Program-made: the position numbers and the translations under genes
Assembly: GCF_018760785.1 (NCBI RefSeq)
Contig: NZ_JAHHZO010000008.1
Span: forward strand, 62,001-126,000
Length of the DNA stretch: 64,000 nucleotides
Direction: 5' to 3'
Origin: Rhizobium sp. CSW-27
GTDB lineage: Bacteria > Pseudomonadota > Alphaproteobacteria > Rhizobiales > Rhizobiaceae
Notes under the pieces: model-generated
The model's database searches: none
What the model was told of the DNA's origin: nothing
The model's input: the letters and a program-made list of their open reading frames with translations, nothing else
Shown: positions 52,543 through 62,064 of the stretch, in pieces
Numbering within the stretch: position 1 is the stretch's first letter
Layout of the letters: every line of letters begins with the position of its first letter

Positions 52543-53319
52543 TCATCCCGGCTTGCGCAGCATCCGCCGCGTGATGCGGAAAAGGAGGCTCTTCGGCAGG
52601 CTCGCAAGCAGCTTGATGGCGACGGCCATCTTCCAGGGAAAGATGATCTCGTAGCGGTTCGTCCTCAGGCCGGAGACAATCGCATCGGCGGCTTCGTCCG
52701 ACGAGATGAGGAAGGGCATGGGAAAATCGTTCTTCTTTGTGAGTGGCGTGTCGACAAAACCCGGATTGATGATGCGAAGGCGCACCCCTTCGCGCTCCAG
52801 TTCCGGGTAAAGCGCCTGGCAGAGATTGTTGAGCGCGGCCTTGCTCGCTCCGTAAAACCCACCACCAGGCAAGCCGACGAGACCGGCTACCGAGGCGATC
52901 ACGGCAATCTCGCCCTGCTTTCTGGCGATCATATCCGGAATGACGGCCTCCATGGTATTCGCCGTGCCGACCACGTTGAGGTTTATCGTGGTGGCGAGAT
53001 CGCGGGCGTCGAAGCGGCGCACGCTGTCGCGCTTGTAGGTTCCGGCGGAGAAGATGGCGAGTTCGATCGGACCGTGGGTGACGCGGATGGCGTCTGCCGT
53101 CGCGAGTGCCGCGTCGCGATCCGTGATGTCCAGCGGGAAGGCAAAGACGCGGCCGGCATGCTGTTCGGCCAGCGCCTGCAGTTTTTCCGCGCTGCGGGCG
53201 CTGACGGCGACCCGCCACCCTTCCCGCGCAAGCCGTTCGGCGACCGCCTTGCCGATGCCGGAACTGGCGCCGGTGATCCAGGCGAGCCTGCCGGTCTGTG
53301 ATGGGCTGGTGTCGTTCAT
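52543..53319 (-). CDS. Short-chain dehydrogenase/reductase
   Basis: A 258-residue classical SDR. NAD(P) motif TGASSGIGKAVAERL (residues 16-30), NNAG-equivalent FSAGTYKRD, active-site Ser in VIASVAGLVG, and Tyr-x-x-x-Lys in GFYGASKAAL. The end is basic with weak hydrophobicity (KLLASLPKSLLFRITRRML). It converges on the CFA-synthase-like gene and is often found in the same neighbourhood in RpoE/ChrR clusters, so a lipid or ketone substrate is likely, but not proven. Confidence 0.88.
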   Translation of the reverse strand: MNDTSPSQTGRLAWITGASSGIGKAVAERLAREGWRVAVSARSAEKLQALAEQHAGRVFAFPLDITDRDAALATADAIRVTHGPIELAIFSAGTYKRDSVRRFDARDLATTINLNVVGTANTMEAVIPDMIARKQGEIAVIASVAGLVGLPGGGFYGASKAALNNLCQALYPELEREGVRLRIINPGFVDTPLTKKNDFPMPFLISSDEAADAIVSGLRTNRYEIIFPWKMAVAIKLLASLPKSLLFRITRRMLRKPG

Positions 53320-53638
53320 GAAAGCCTCCGTGTCTGCTCAGTACTACGTGGCGGAGGCTGTTTGGTTCTTTCTGGATGAATGCGCGGTTCGGCAGCTGCC
53401 CGTCAGAAGGAAACGTCTAGCCGGGACGATACGCCCCCTCTGGCTGCCGCCATCTCCCCCACACTGGCGAGGGGCTATAGCAGTCGAAAAATGCCCCTCC
53501 CAACCCTCCCCACAAGGGGGAGGGCTTTAATCCAGCCGACCCGCCGAAGCCGATCGAAGCCCGGGCGGGTGCTGCAAAGTGTCTCCCCCTTGTGGAGAGA
53601 GGGGGCTTTGCCAAAGGTTCAAGCAAAAGTGGAAGGCG
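53320..53638. other. 319-bp intergenic region without genes
   Basis: It contains the palindromic repeat described at 53494-53608 and the upstream region of the SDR gene. The frames across it have no coding character and no ribosome sites; some read through the repeat itself. Confidence 0.7.
53494..53608. repeat. Palindromic MITE-like intergenic repeat
   Basis: About 115 bases. Outer arms CCACAAGGGGGAG (53510-53522) and CTCCCCCTTGTGG (53583-53595) are perfect inverted repeats, and inner arms ACCCGCC (53539-53545) and GGCGGGT (53564-53570) nest inside. It forms a large cruciform or hairpin. Short CCCTCCCC/GGGGGAGGG-type elements are dispersed in many Rhizobiales genomes. It lies in a 319-bp gap without genes between the SDR and oxoprolinase genes. 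Confidence 0.6.
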
Positions 53639-56600
53639 TCAAGCCTTGCCAAATCCGCCGGCTGTCGGCGTGCGGACGGTGATCGCCTCGCCGCTTGCAA
53701 GGTGCGTCTGGGCGCAGCCGGCCAGTTCCTCGATGGTGCCGTCGAGACGGCGAACGAGGGTCAGCCCGAGTTCGCCCGGCTCGCCGCCGTCCAGCCCGTG
53801 CGGACGGATGGTGCGGTGCGAGGAGAGGATCGCGCAGTCCATCGGCTCCAGGAAACGGATGGTGCGGTCCGTGCCGTCGCCGGCATGGAAGCGACCCTTG
53901 CCGCCGGAGCCCTTGCGGATATGAAAATCCTCCAGCAGCACCGGATAGCGGGTTTCCAGGATTTCCGGGTCCGTCAGGCGCGAGTTGGTCATGTGCACAT
54001 GCACCGCATCGGTGCCGTTGAAACCGCGGCCATCGCGGAACCGGCCAGCCGGCGAACCGGAGCACAGGGTCTCGTAATACTGGTAAGTCTCGTTGCCGAA
54101 GGTCAGGTTGTTCATGGTGCCCTGGCTGGCGGCCATGGCGCCGAGCGCGCCGAACAGCGCATTCGTGACGTGCTGGCTGGTTTCCACATTGCCGGCGACG
54201 ACGGCGGCCGGGTAATGCGGTTTCAGCATCGAGCCTTCCGGAACGATGATGCGGATCGGCTTCAGGCAGCCGGCATTCATCGGGATCGCGCTTTCCACCA
54301 TGACGCGGAAGACATAAAGCACCGCCGCCCGGGTGACGGGTTCCGGCGCGTTGAAGTTGTTCTTCTTCTGCGCGCTGGTGCCGGTGAAATCCACGGTCGC
54401 CTCGCGGGCCTGCTTGTCGACCGTGATCTTCACCTTGATGGTGCTGCCCTGGTCCGTCGCATAGGAGAATTCGGAGTCCGAGAGCTTCTCGATGACACGG
54501 CGGACACTTTCCTCGGCATTGTCCTGCACATGGCCCATATAGGCCTTGACGACATCCAGCCCGAACTGCGCGATCATCTTGCGCATTTCGTGCACGCCCT
54601 TTTCGTTGGCCGCGATCTGGGCGCGCAGGTCGGCGACGTTCTGGGCGACATTGCGGGCCGGATAAGGATGGTCCGACATCAGGCGGATGATGCCTTCCTC
54701 GTCGAATCGGCCCTGATCCACCAGAAGCACGTTGTCGAACAGCACGCCTTCCTCATCGACGGTGGTGGCGAGCGGGGTCATCGAACCCGGCGCGGTGCCG
54801 CCGACATCGGCATGGTGGCCACGCGAGGCGACGTAGAAGAGGATATCCTTGCCCGCCTCATCGAAGACCGGTGTCACGACGGTAATATCCGGCAGATGCG
54901 TGCCGCCATTATAGGGCGCGTTGAGGGCAAACACGTCGCCGGGACGGATTTTGCCCCTGTTGGCGGCAATCACCGTTTCGACGGAACGGTCCATCGAGCC
55001 GAGATGCACGGGCATATGCGGCGCATTGGCAACCAGCGCACCATCGGCGTCAAAAACGGCGCAGGAGAAATCCAGCCGTTCCTTGATGTTAACGGAGGAG
55101 GCGGTGTTCTGCAGCGTCACGCCCATCTGTTCGGCGATCGACATGAAGAGATTGTTGAAAACTTCAAGCAGAACCGGATCGGCGGCCGTGCCGACGGCAC
55201 CGGCGCGCGACAGCGTCTTCACCCGTTTCAGCACAACGTGATCGAGTGCCGTCACCTCGAAGGCCCAGCCTTCCTCGATCACGATCGTCTGGTGCGGCTC
55301 AACCAGCAGGGCCGGACCGTAAGCCTTCGCGCCCGGACGGATATCCTTGCGCAGGAAGACCGGAGCCTCACGCCAGGCACCACCGGAGAAGAAGCGGGTC
55401 TGAAGGGCTGCCAGCGGTTCGGCCTGATCGAGTTCGTGGCGCGGTTCATGCGAATCCGCCCCACCGCCGATGGCTTCCACCTCGTAGGATTCAAAGACGA
55501 TCTCGCGCCCCTCGAAGGTGAAACCGAACTGCTTGCGGTGAGCCGCCTCGAAGGCTTCCACCATGGCATCTGCCGTGTCGAGCGTGACGGAGAGCGTCGT
55601 ATCGGTGCCCTGATAACGCAAGTGTGCGCGATGCAGCACCTCGACATCCACAGCCGGCACACCCTGCGTCCGCAGTTCGGATATCACTGCACCGCTGAGC
55701 TCCGCCTGCAGCGACGGCAGGCTTTCCAGCGCCTCAACGAGCGGCGCCGAGACCGTGCGCTGGCGGGTGGCGCGGATATCCGCAAGACCCATGCCATAGG
55801 CCGAGAGGATGCCCGAGAAGGGATGGATCAGCACCGTCGAGATGCCGAGCGCATCGGCGGTCAGGCAGGCATGCTGGCCGCCGGCACCGCCAAAACAGGT
55901 CAGCACATAGTTCGTGACATCATAACCGCGCTGGACGCTGATCTTCTTGACGGCATTCGCCATGTTCTCGACCGCGATCGCCAGGAAACCATCGGCCACC
56001 GCCTCGGGCGTGCGCCCGTCGCCGATCTCGGCTGCAAGCTGTTCGAAGGCGGTGCGCACGGCATCGGCATCGAGCTTTTCGTTGCGGCCGGTGCCGAAAA
56101 TGGCCGGAAACAGGTCCGGCGAGAGCTTGCCCAGCATGACATTCGCATCCGTTACCGTCAGCGGTCCGCCGCGGCGATAGGCCTTCGGCCCCGGATTGGC
56201 ACCGGCGGAATCCGGCCCGACGCGAAAACGGCCGTTTTCGAAATGCAGGATGGAGCCGCCGCCGGCGGCAACCGTATGGATCGACATCATCGGCGCACGC
56301 ATGCGCACGCCCGCGACCTCCGTCTCGAAGGACCGCTCCAGCTCGCCGTCGTAATGGGAGACGTCCGTGGAGGTGCCGCCCATGTCAAAGCCGATCATCC
56401 GGTCGAAGCCGGCGAGTTTGGACGTCTCGACCGCACCGACCACGCCGCCGGCCGGACCGGAGACGATCGCATCCTTGCCCTGGAACAGGCTGGCGGCCGT
56501 CAGGCCCCCGGAGGACTGCATGAACATCAACTGCGCGCCGTCTTCGCCGCCAGCGCCGAGTTCGCTCGCCACCTGCTCCACGTAACGGCGCAGGATCGGC

Positions 56601-57250
56601 GAAAGATAGGCATCGACCACGGTGGTATCACCCCGGCCGACCAGCTTGATGAGCGGCGACACCTCGTGACTGACGGAGACCTGGGTAAAACCGATCTCGC
56701 GGGCAATCTTCGCCACCACTTGCTCGTGGGCGGGGAAGCGGTAGGCATGCATGAAGACGATGGCAACGACGCGGAAGCCGGCGTCAAATTGCGCCTGCAG
56801 TTCGCTTCTGACCACATCCGCCTGCGGCTCGGCCTCGACCGTACCATCGGCACGCACGCGCTCGTCGATTTCGACGACGGCGCTGTAGAGCAGTTCCGGC
56901 TTCAGGATTTCCTTGGCAAAAATATCGGCGCGCGCCTGGTAACCGATCGCCAGCGCATCACGGAAACCGCGCGTGGTCACGAGCAACGTCTTTTCGCCCT
57001 TGCGCTCGAGAAGCGCATTGGTGGCGACCGTCGTGCCCATCTTGACGGCACCGATCAGCCCCGGCGGAATGGCCTCACCGGCCTTCAGCCCGAGGAGCTC
57101 GCGAATGCCCTGAACGGCCGCATCGCGATAGGCTTCCGGGTTTTCCGACAGGAGCTTGTGCGGGATCAGCCGACCATCCGGCGCGCGACCGACGATGTCT
57201 GTGAACGTGCCGCCGCGATCGATCCAGAAATCCCATTTTTTCTGCGTCAT
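53639..57250 (-). CDS. Fused HyuA-HyuB hydantoinase/5-oxoprolinase (ATP-hydrolysing)
   Basis: A 1203-residue cytoplasmic enzyme joining both oxoprolinase subunits in one chain, as in the eukaryotic OPLAH type. The N-terminal half (HyuA-like) begins [17 protein letters not shown] and contains the actin-like phosphate loop and [24 protein letters not shown] region (visible as [13 protein letters not shown]). The C-terminal half (HyuB-like, from about 700) has [18 protein letters not shown] and [20 protein letters not shown]. Substrates may be 5-oxoproline or hydantoins; sequence alone does not decide. Start ATG 57250 follows GGAGACGGGAAC. Divergent from a TRAP transporter. Confidence 0.92.
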   Translation of the reverse strand: MTQKKWDFWIDRGGTFTDIVGRAPDGRLIPHKLLSENPEAYRDAAVQGIRELLGLKAGEAIPPGLIGAVKMGTTVATNALLERKGEKTLLVTTRGFRDALAIGYQARADIFAKEILKPELLYSAVVEIDERVRADGTVEAEPQADVVRSELQAQFDAGFRVVAIVFMHAYRFPAHEQVVAKIAREIGFTQVSVSHEVSPLIKLVGRGDTTVVDAYLSPILRRYVEQVASELGAGGEDGAQLMFMQSSGGLTAASLFQGKDAIVSGPAGGVVGAVETSKLAGFDRMIGFDMGGTSTDVSHYDGELERSFETEVAGVRMRAPMMSIHTVAAGGGSILHFENGRFRVGPDSAGANPGPKAYRRGGPLTVTDANVMLGKLSPDLFPAIFGTGRNEKLDADAVRTAFEQLAAEIGDGRTPEAVADGFLAIAVENMANAVKKISVQRGYDVTNYVLTCFGGAGGQHACLTADALGISTVLIHPFSGILSAYGMGLADIRATRQRTVSAPLVEALESLPSLQAELSGAVISELRTQGVPAVDVEVLHRAHLRYQGTDTTLSVTLDTADAMVEAFEAAHRKQFGFTFEGREIVFESYEVEAIGGGADSHEPRHELDQAEPLAALQTRFFSGGAWREAPVFLRKDIRPGAKAYGPALLVEPHQTIVIEEGWAFEVTALDHVVLKRVKTLSRAGAVGTAADPVLLEVFNNLFMSIAEQMGVTLQNTASSVNIKERLDFSCAVFDADGALVANAPHMPVHLGSMDRSVETVIAANRGKIRPGDVFALNAPYNGGTHLPDITVVTPVFDEAGKDILFYVASRGHHADVGGTAPGSMTPLATTVDEEGVLFDNVLLVDQGRFDEEGIIRLMSDHPYPARNVAQNVADLRAQIAANEKGVHEMRKMIAQFGLDVVKAYMGHVQDNAEESVRRVIEKLSDSEFSYATDQGSTIKVKITVDKQAREATVDFTGTSAQKKNNFNAPEPVTRAAVLYVFRVMVESAIPMNAGCLKPIRIIVPEGSMLKPHYPAAVVAGNVETSQHVTNALFGALGAMAASQGTMNNLTFGNETYQYYETLCSGSPAGRFRDGRGFNGTDAVHVHMTNSRLTDPEILETRYPVLLEDFHIRKGSGGKGRFHAGDGTDRTIRFLEPMDCAILSSHRTIRPHGLDGGEPGELGLTLVRRLDGTIEELAGCAQTHLASGEAITVRTPTAGGFGKA

Positions 57251-57302
57251 GTTCCCGTCTCCAGTTTCTGATTTGACGCCACAAAAACATTTCATCGACA
57301 AA

Positions 57303-57323
57303 TCGTCAATGTTTAGTTGACGA
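57303..57323. promoter_or_regulatory. 7-bp inverted repeat in the oxoprolinase/TRAP divergent region
   Basis: TCGTCAA (57303-57309), seven-base spacer, TTGACGA (57317-57323), 53 bases upstream of the oxoprolinase start. A related half-site (CGACAA) lies just before it. It suits a dimeric regulator such as the MarR-type protein encoded at 60425 (inference); TTGACG may also be a -35. Confidence 0.45.
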
Positions 57324-57445
57324 AAAATGCCTCTTCCGTCATCATGCCTCAATCAACGGCAACAGAGGCGAAAAAGCCCGGCCGAAACCGGCAACCGAGG
57401 GGAAGCCAATGACTGCATATGCTGCGCCAAGCGGGAGGCCTTGCC

Positions 57446-58036
57446 ATGTCTTCCGCTAAACAGAACCGCCACCATGCCCTTTTTCCCGACTGGCTCACAG
57501 CGCTGCTGGACGGGTTGTACCTCACGGCCGGATGGCTGGCCGGCGCCTTCCTGGTCGCGATCTTCCTGATCATGATTTCTCTTTCGGCGGGACGCCCGCT
57601 CGGCATCGACGTGCCGGCCGGTGATGATTTTGCCTCCTGGTGCATGGCGGCTTGCGCCTTCCTGGCGCTCGCCCACACCTTCCGTTCCGGCGAGCTGATC
57701 CGCATGGAACTGCTGATCGACAAGCTTAGCGGGCTACCGCGACGTCTGGTCGAGATCATCTGCACGGCGCTTGGCACGGCGGCGAGCGGTTATTTCGCCT
57801 GGTACGCCATCGACATGGTGCTCGTTTCCTTCGAGTTCAGCGACATGTCGCAGGGCGTGATCGCAGTTCCGCTGTGGATCCCGCAGCTTGGCATGGCCAC
57901 GGGCCTCGGCATTCTGGCGCTCGGCTTCATCGATGAACTTCTCAACCTTCTGGCTGGCGGTGCTCCGCGCTACGAAAAACCGAAACCGGTAACGACGGAT
58001 GAGTTCGTCGAGCGCGTGATGGAAAGCGGGGTGTGA
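57446..58036 (+). CDS. TRAP transporter small permease (DctQ-type)
   Basis: A 196-residue inner-membrane protein with four hydrophobic helices (LLDGLYLTAGWLAGAFLVAI, MAACAFLALAHTFRSGEL, a central helix, and IPQLGMATGLGILALGFID), the DctQ layout. It couples the large permease to the binding protein in sodium-driven uptake. ATG 57446 is used because GGGAGG lies seven bases upstream; an ATG at 57419 lacks such a site. The tail is polar. It overlaps or nearly abuts the large permease. Confidence 0.88.
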   Translation: MSSAKQNRHHALFPDWLTALLDGLYLTAGWLAGAFLVAIFLIMISLSAGRPLGIDVPAGDDFASWCMAACAFLALAHTFRSGELIRMELLIDKLSGLPRRLVEIICTALGTAASGYFAWYAIDMVLVSFEFSDMSQGVIAVPLWIPQLGMATGLGILALGFIDELLNLLAGGAPRYEKPKPVTTDEFVERVMESGV

Positions 58037-58038
58037 CG

Positions 58039-59355
58039 ATGGACAGTATCCACCTGGTCGAGGTCTCCGGCCTCATTCTCGGCGCCCTCGTTTTCCTGCT
58101 GGCCGGCGGGCTCTGGATCGGTATGACGCTTCTGCTGTGCGGCTTCATTGCCATGCAGTTTGCCCCGCCCGGCATTTCCATCGGCGCGGCGCTTGCCACC
58201 AATGCCTGGAGTGGCAGCGCCTCCTGGAGCCTGACTGCCCTTCCTCTGTTCGTCTGGATGGGCGAGATCCTCTTCCGCACCAGGCTTTCGGACGAGATGT
58301 TCCGCGGCCTGTCTCCCTGGCTCAACTGGCTGCCTGGCCGCCTGATCCATGTCAACGTGCTGGGTTGCGGGTTGTTCGGCGCGGTCTCCGGCTCGTCGGC
58401 CGCGACAACCGCCACGGTGGCCAAGATCACGCTGCCGGAACTGAAGGCGCGCGGCTATGACGAGACGATCAGTCTCGGCTCGATTGCCGGTGCCGGAACG
58501 CTCGGTCTTCTGGTACCGCCGTCGATTCCGATGATCGTTTATGCGGTGGCGGCCAATGTCTCGATCATCCAGATGTTCATGGCCGGCCTGCTGCCGGCCG
58601 TCATCGTGATGGTACTCTACATGGGCGCGATCGGCGTCTGGGCCCTCATGAACCCCGGCAAGATGCCGCCAAAGCCTGCGGCCATTCCCTTCCGGCAGAA
58701 GCTGACGGAAACGCTGAACCTCATTCCGCTGGCTCTCCTCATCCTGACGGTCTTTTCAGCGCTGCTGATGGGCTGGGCAACCGCGACGGAATGTGCCGCC
58801 TGGGGTGTCCTTGGCTCGCTGGTTCTGGCCGCCTGGCAGCGGGCGCTGACCTGGAAATCCTTCCGGGACAGCGTGATGGGCGCAACCCGCATGACCGGCA
58901 TGATCATGCTGATCCTGACGGGTGCCGGCTACATGTCGATCGCCATGGGTTATACCGGCATTCCGAACGCGCTGGCGGAGTGGGTCGACGGTTTCCAGCT
59001 CAGCCCCTATGCGCTGATCGCGGTGCTGACAGTGATGTATATCCTGCTCGGTTGCGCGATCGACGGCCTGTCGATGATCGTGCTGACCACGGTGGTGGTG
59101 CTGCCAATGATCCAGCAGGCCGGCTTCGACCTCATCTGGTTCGGCATCTTCCTGGTGCTGATGGTGGAGATGGCGCAGATCACGCCGCCGGTCGGCTTCA
59201 ACCTCTTCGTGCTGCAGACGATGAGCGGCCGGGACAGCCTGGCCGTGGCTCGCGCCGCCCTGCCCTTCTTCCTGCTTCTCGTCGTCACCGTCGTCATCAT
59301 CACGGTCTTCCCGGATATCGTGCTGATTCTGCCGAAACTGGCCTTTCCGGGATAA
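58039..59355 (+). CDS. TRAP transporter large permease (DctM-type)
   Basis: A 438-residue polytopic membrane protein with about 12 hydrophobic segments, the DctM family. Landmarks are FGAVSGSSAATTATVAKITL, GSIAGAGTLGLLVPPSIPM and EMAQITPPVGFNLFVLQ, all strongly conserved in TRAP large subunits. ATG 58039 is taken over GTG 58033, whose ribosome site is too close. The previous stop lies inside this junction, so translation is probably coupled. Confidence 0.95.
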   Translation: MDSIHLVEVSGLILGALVFLLAGGLWIGMTLLLCGFIAMQFAPPGISIGAALATNAWSGSASWSLTALPLFVWMGEILFRTRLSDEMFRGLSPWLNWLPGRLIHVNVLGCGLFGAVSGSSAATTATVAKITLPELKARGYDETISLGSIAGAGTLGLLVPPSIPMIVYAVAANVSIIQMFMAGLLPAVIVMVLYMGAIGVWALMNPGKMPPKPAAIPFRQKLTETLNLIPLALLILTVFSALLMGWATATECAAWGVLGSLVLAAWQRALTWKSFRDSVMGATRMTGMIMLILTGAGYMSIAMGYTGIPNALAEWVDGFQLSPYALIAVLTVMYILLGCAIDGLSMIVLTTVVVLPMIQQAGFDLIWFGIFLVLMVEMAQITPPVGFNLFVLQTMSGRDSLAVARAALPFFLLLVVTVVIITVFPDIVLILPKLAFPG

Positions 59356-59380
59356 CATCAACCAAGGGGAACTTGAGACC

Positions 59381-60370
59381 ATGACACAGCCGATGCCAAT
59401 CCTTCGCCGTCTGACGCTTGCCGCCGCAAGCCTGTTTGCCCTCAGCGGCCCATCGCTTGCCGAAACGCAGTGGGTTCTGCCCTCTGCCTATCCGCCGGCG
59501 AATTATCACGTCGAAAACCTCAACGCCTTTGCCAAGGATGTCGATACCGCCACCAAGGGTGCGTTGAAGATCACCGTCTATCCGAGCGCCTCGCTGTTCA
59601 AGGCGCCCGACATCAAGCGCGCCGTGCAGACGGGCCAGGCCCAGGTGGGCGAGGTCCTGCTGTCGCTGCACGAAAACGAAAACCCGGTCTTCGGCCTCGA
59701 CGTCGTGCCCTTCCTGGCGACGAGTTTCGAACAGTCGAAGAAGCTGTGGGCGGCCTCCAAGCCGGCAATTGCCAAGGCACTCGACGGGCAGGGCCTGAAG
59801 CTGCTCTACGCCACCCCGTGGCCGCCGCAGGGCATTTACACCAAGAAGGACCTCAACACGGTTTCCGACATGAAGGGCCTGAAGTGGCGCGCCTATAATG
59901 TCGGCACCTCGCGGATTGCCGAGCTCGTCGGCGCGCAGCCGGTCACCATCCAGGCGGCTGAACTGCCGCAGGCGCTGGCAACCGGTGCCGTCGACGGACT
60001 GATGACCTCCAGCGCCACCGGCGTCGATTCAAAGATCTGGGAATCGCTGACCCACTATTATGACACCCAGGCCTGGCTGCCGAAGAACGTGACTTTCGTC
60101 AGCAAGAAGGCCTTTGCTGCCCTTGATCCGGCCACGCAGAAGGCCGTCGAAGAGGCAGCCGCCGCCGCCGAAGCCCGCGGCTGGAAGCTCGCCGAGGACA
60201 AGACCGCGGCCTACATGGCGACGCTGAAGGAGCACGGCATGACGGTTGCCGCGCCGAGCGCCGATCTCAAGAAAGGTCTTTCCGAGGTTGGCGACAAGCT
60301 GACGCAGGACTGGCTGGCCAAGGCGGGCGCCGATGGCGCCGCGATCGTGGACGCCTATAAGAAGATGTGA
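59381..60370 (+). CDS. TRAP transporter substrate-binding protein (DctP-type)
   Basis: A 329-residue periplasmic binding protein. Sec signal residues 1-27 (ending GPSLAE). The DctP pattern includes LPSAYPPANYHVENLNAFAKDV, GLKWRAYNVGTSRIAELVG (the Arg that usually contacts the substrate carboxylate is in this segment) and ELPQALATGAVDGLMTSS. It is the third TRAP gene; the strong terminator after it ends the transport operon. The substrate may be an oxoproline- or hydantoin-like acid, suggested only by the divergent oxoprolinase. Confidence 0.94.
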   Translation: MTQPMPILRRLTLAAASLFALSGPSLAETQWVLPSAYPPANYHVENLNAFAKDVDTATKGALKITVYPSASLFKAPDIKRAVQTGQAQVGEVLLSLHENENPVFGLDVVPFLATSFEQSKKLWAASKPAIAKALDGQGLKLLYATPWPPQGIYTKKDLNTVSDMKGLKWRAYNVGTSRIAELVGAQPVTIQAAELPQALATGAVDGLMTSSATGVDSKIWESLTHYYDTQAWLPKNVTFVSKKAFAALDPATQKAVEEAAAAAEARGWKLAEDKTAAYMATLKEHGMTVAAPSADLKKGLSEVGDKLTQDWLAKAGADGAAIVDAYKKM

Positions 60371-60379
60371 TTTATGGGA

Positions 60380-60410
60380 CGCCGCCGGACCTGTCCGGCG
60401 GCGTTTTTTT
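60380..60410 (+). terminator. Strong terminator after the TRAP operon
   Basis: CGCCGCCGGAC (60380-60390), two-base loop, GTCCGGCGGCG (60393-60403), then TTTTTTT (60404-60410). It ends 14 bases before the MarR-type start, so that gene likely relies on read-through or its own promoter. Confidence 0.95.
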
Positions 60411-60424
60411 GCGGGAGACACAGC

Positions 60425-60946
60425 ATGCCGAACCTCGATGACCAGACTGGGCCCATCGTTTCCTCGGAGCATCTGGCGAGCGGTGCCCTTCCCGCGCTGT
60501 CCGAAATCGAATTCGGCCTGGTGATGCTGAACCACGCCTTCAGCCGCTGGATGGTGCGCTGCATGGCCGCCTCCGGCGTTCCGGATCTCTCCCCCGTCGA
60601 CACGCTGGTGCTGCACAACATCAACAGCCGCGGCAAACCGAAGACGCTCGCCGATATCGCCCTCGTGCTCAATATCGAGGACACCCACGTCGTCACCTAT
60701 TCGCTGAAAAAGCTCGAGCGGCTGAAATTGATCAAATCCGGCAAGCGTGGCAAGGAAAAGCTGGTGATGGTGACGGAGGCCGGCGCCGATGCCTGTCGCC
60801 GCTACAAGGCCATGCGCGAAACTTTGCTGGTGCGTTCGGTTCTGTCGACCGAGGTTTCCGCCGAGACGCTGTCCGAAATTGCCGCACGCCTTCGTGCGCT
60901 CTCCGGCCATTACGACCAGGCCGCCCGCGCTGCGGCCTCGCTTTGA
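60425..60946 (+). CDS. MarR-family winged-helix regulator
   Basis: A 173-residue transcriptional regulator. The winged helix has SPVDTLVLHNINSRGKPKTL, IALVLNIEDTHVVTYSLKKL (recognition helix) and the wing GKRGKEKLVMVTEAG. Helical dimerisation parts flank it. ATG 60425 follows GGGAG. Its place behind the TRAP operon suggests it controls the oxoprolinase/TRAP divergent region; the 57303-57323 repeat is a candidate site (inference). Confidence 0.88.
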   Translation: MPNLDDQTGPIVSSEHLASGALPALSEIEFGLVMLNHAFSRWMVRCMAASGVPDLSPVDTLVLHNINSRGKPKTLADIALVLNIEDTHVVTYSLKKLERLKLIKSGKRGKEKLVMVTEAGADACRRYKAMRETLLVRSVLSTEVSAETLSEIAARLRALSGHYDQAARAAASL

Positions 60947-61067
60947 CGGCCACCCTGGCGGCGACACCGACGCAGCTTCCGGTCTCTTGCTCCGCTGAGC
61001 GAGACATGCGAAAGCCCTTGCCTTCCCGCGGATTCCCCCCATTCCTTTCGTGACCAAAGAGACGAAA

Positions 61068-62009
61068 ATGCCCCAGAAGATCATTATCGATACCGATCCC
61101 GGCCAGGACGATGCGCTCGCCATTCTCCTTGCACTGGCAAGCCCGGAGATCGAGGTTCTGGGGATCACGGCTGCGGCCGGCAATGTGCCGGTGACGCTCA
61201 CCTCGAAGAACATCCGCAAGGTCTGCGAACTCGCGGGCCGCACCGACGTGAAGGTGTTTGCCGGCTGCGAAGGGCCGATGGAAGGCAGTCTGTTCACCGC
61301 CGAATACGTGCATGGCGCAACCGGCATGGACGGCGCCGACCTGCCGGAGCCCACCATGCCGCTTGAGCCGCAGCACGGCGTCGATTTCATCATCGAGACG
61401 CTGATGGCGCATGAGCCCGGCACCGTGACGATCTGCACCCTCGGCCCGATGACCAATCTCGGCACGGCACTTGACCGCGAACCGGCGATTGCCGCGCGCA
61501 TCCAGCAGATCGTGTTGATGGGCGGCGGCCTGTTCGAAGGCGGCAACGTGACACCGGCCGCCGAGTTCAACATCTTCGTCGATCCGAAAGCGGCCAAGAT
61601 CTGCTTCGGCTGCGGCGCACCGATCGTGATGATGCCGCTCGATGTGACCCACCAGACGCTGACGACGGCGAAGCGCGTCGCCGCGATCAAGGCGCTCGGA
61701 ACGCCGCTTGCGGAGGCTGTTGTAGGCTGGCTGGAGTTCTTCGAACGTTTCGACGAGCAGAAATACGGCACCGATGGCGGCCCGCTGCACGACCCGAACG
61801 TGATCGCCTATCTCCTGAAGCCGGAGCTTTACGAGGGGCGGTTGTGCAATGTGGAGATCGAAACGGACTCGGCACTCACCAAGGGCATGACGGTTGCCGA
61901 CTGGTGGGGCGTGACGACACGGCCGAAGAACGCCACCTTCATGCGCCATGTCGATGCCGACGGGTTTTATGCGCTTTTGACCGAACGGCTGGCAAGGCTT
62001 CCGGTCTGA
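61068..62009 (+). CDS. Nucleoside hydrolase (inosine-uridine preferring type)
   Basis: A 313-residue enzyme that hydrolyses N-glycosidic bonds of ribonucleosides to base and ribose. The calcium-binding motif is IIDTDPGQDDALAI near the N-terminus, and the family marks VTICTLGPMTNLGTAL, IVLMGGGLFEGGNVTPAAEFN and DPNVIAYLLKP are intact. ATG 61068 is chosen over GTG 61050 for the family length. It lies next to pseudouridine genes and complements the phosphorolytic nucleoside operons. Confidence 0.95.
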   Translation: MPQKIIIDTDPGQDDALAILLALASPEIEVLGITAAAGNVPVTLTSKNIRKVCELAGRTDVKVFAGCEGPMEGSLFTAEYVHGATGMDGADLPEPTMPLEPQHGVDFIIETLMAHEPGTVTICTLGPMTNLGTALDREPAIAARIQQIVLMGGGLFEGGNVTPAAEFNIFVDPKAAKICFGCGAPIVMMPLDVTHQTLTTAKRVAAIKALGTPLAEAVVGWLEFFERFDEQKYGTDGGPLHDPNVIAYLLKPELYEGRLCNVEIETDSALTKGMTVADWWGVTTRPKNATFMRHVDADGFYALLTERLARLPV

Positions 62010-62064
62010 TCATCGCTTCGGCGAAAGAGGGCACCGGCTGGACGCCGAAGCCCTCTTGCAAACG

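Noticed and set aside
53579-57271. Very long plus-strand open frame opposite the oxoprolinase gene
   Set aside because: It is the antisense shadow of a high-GC gene; the minus strand carries all family motifs and a ribosome site.
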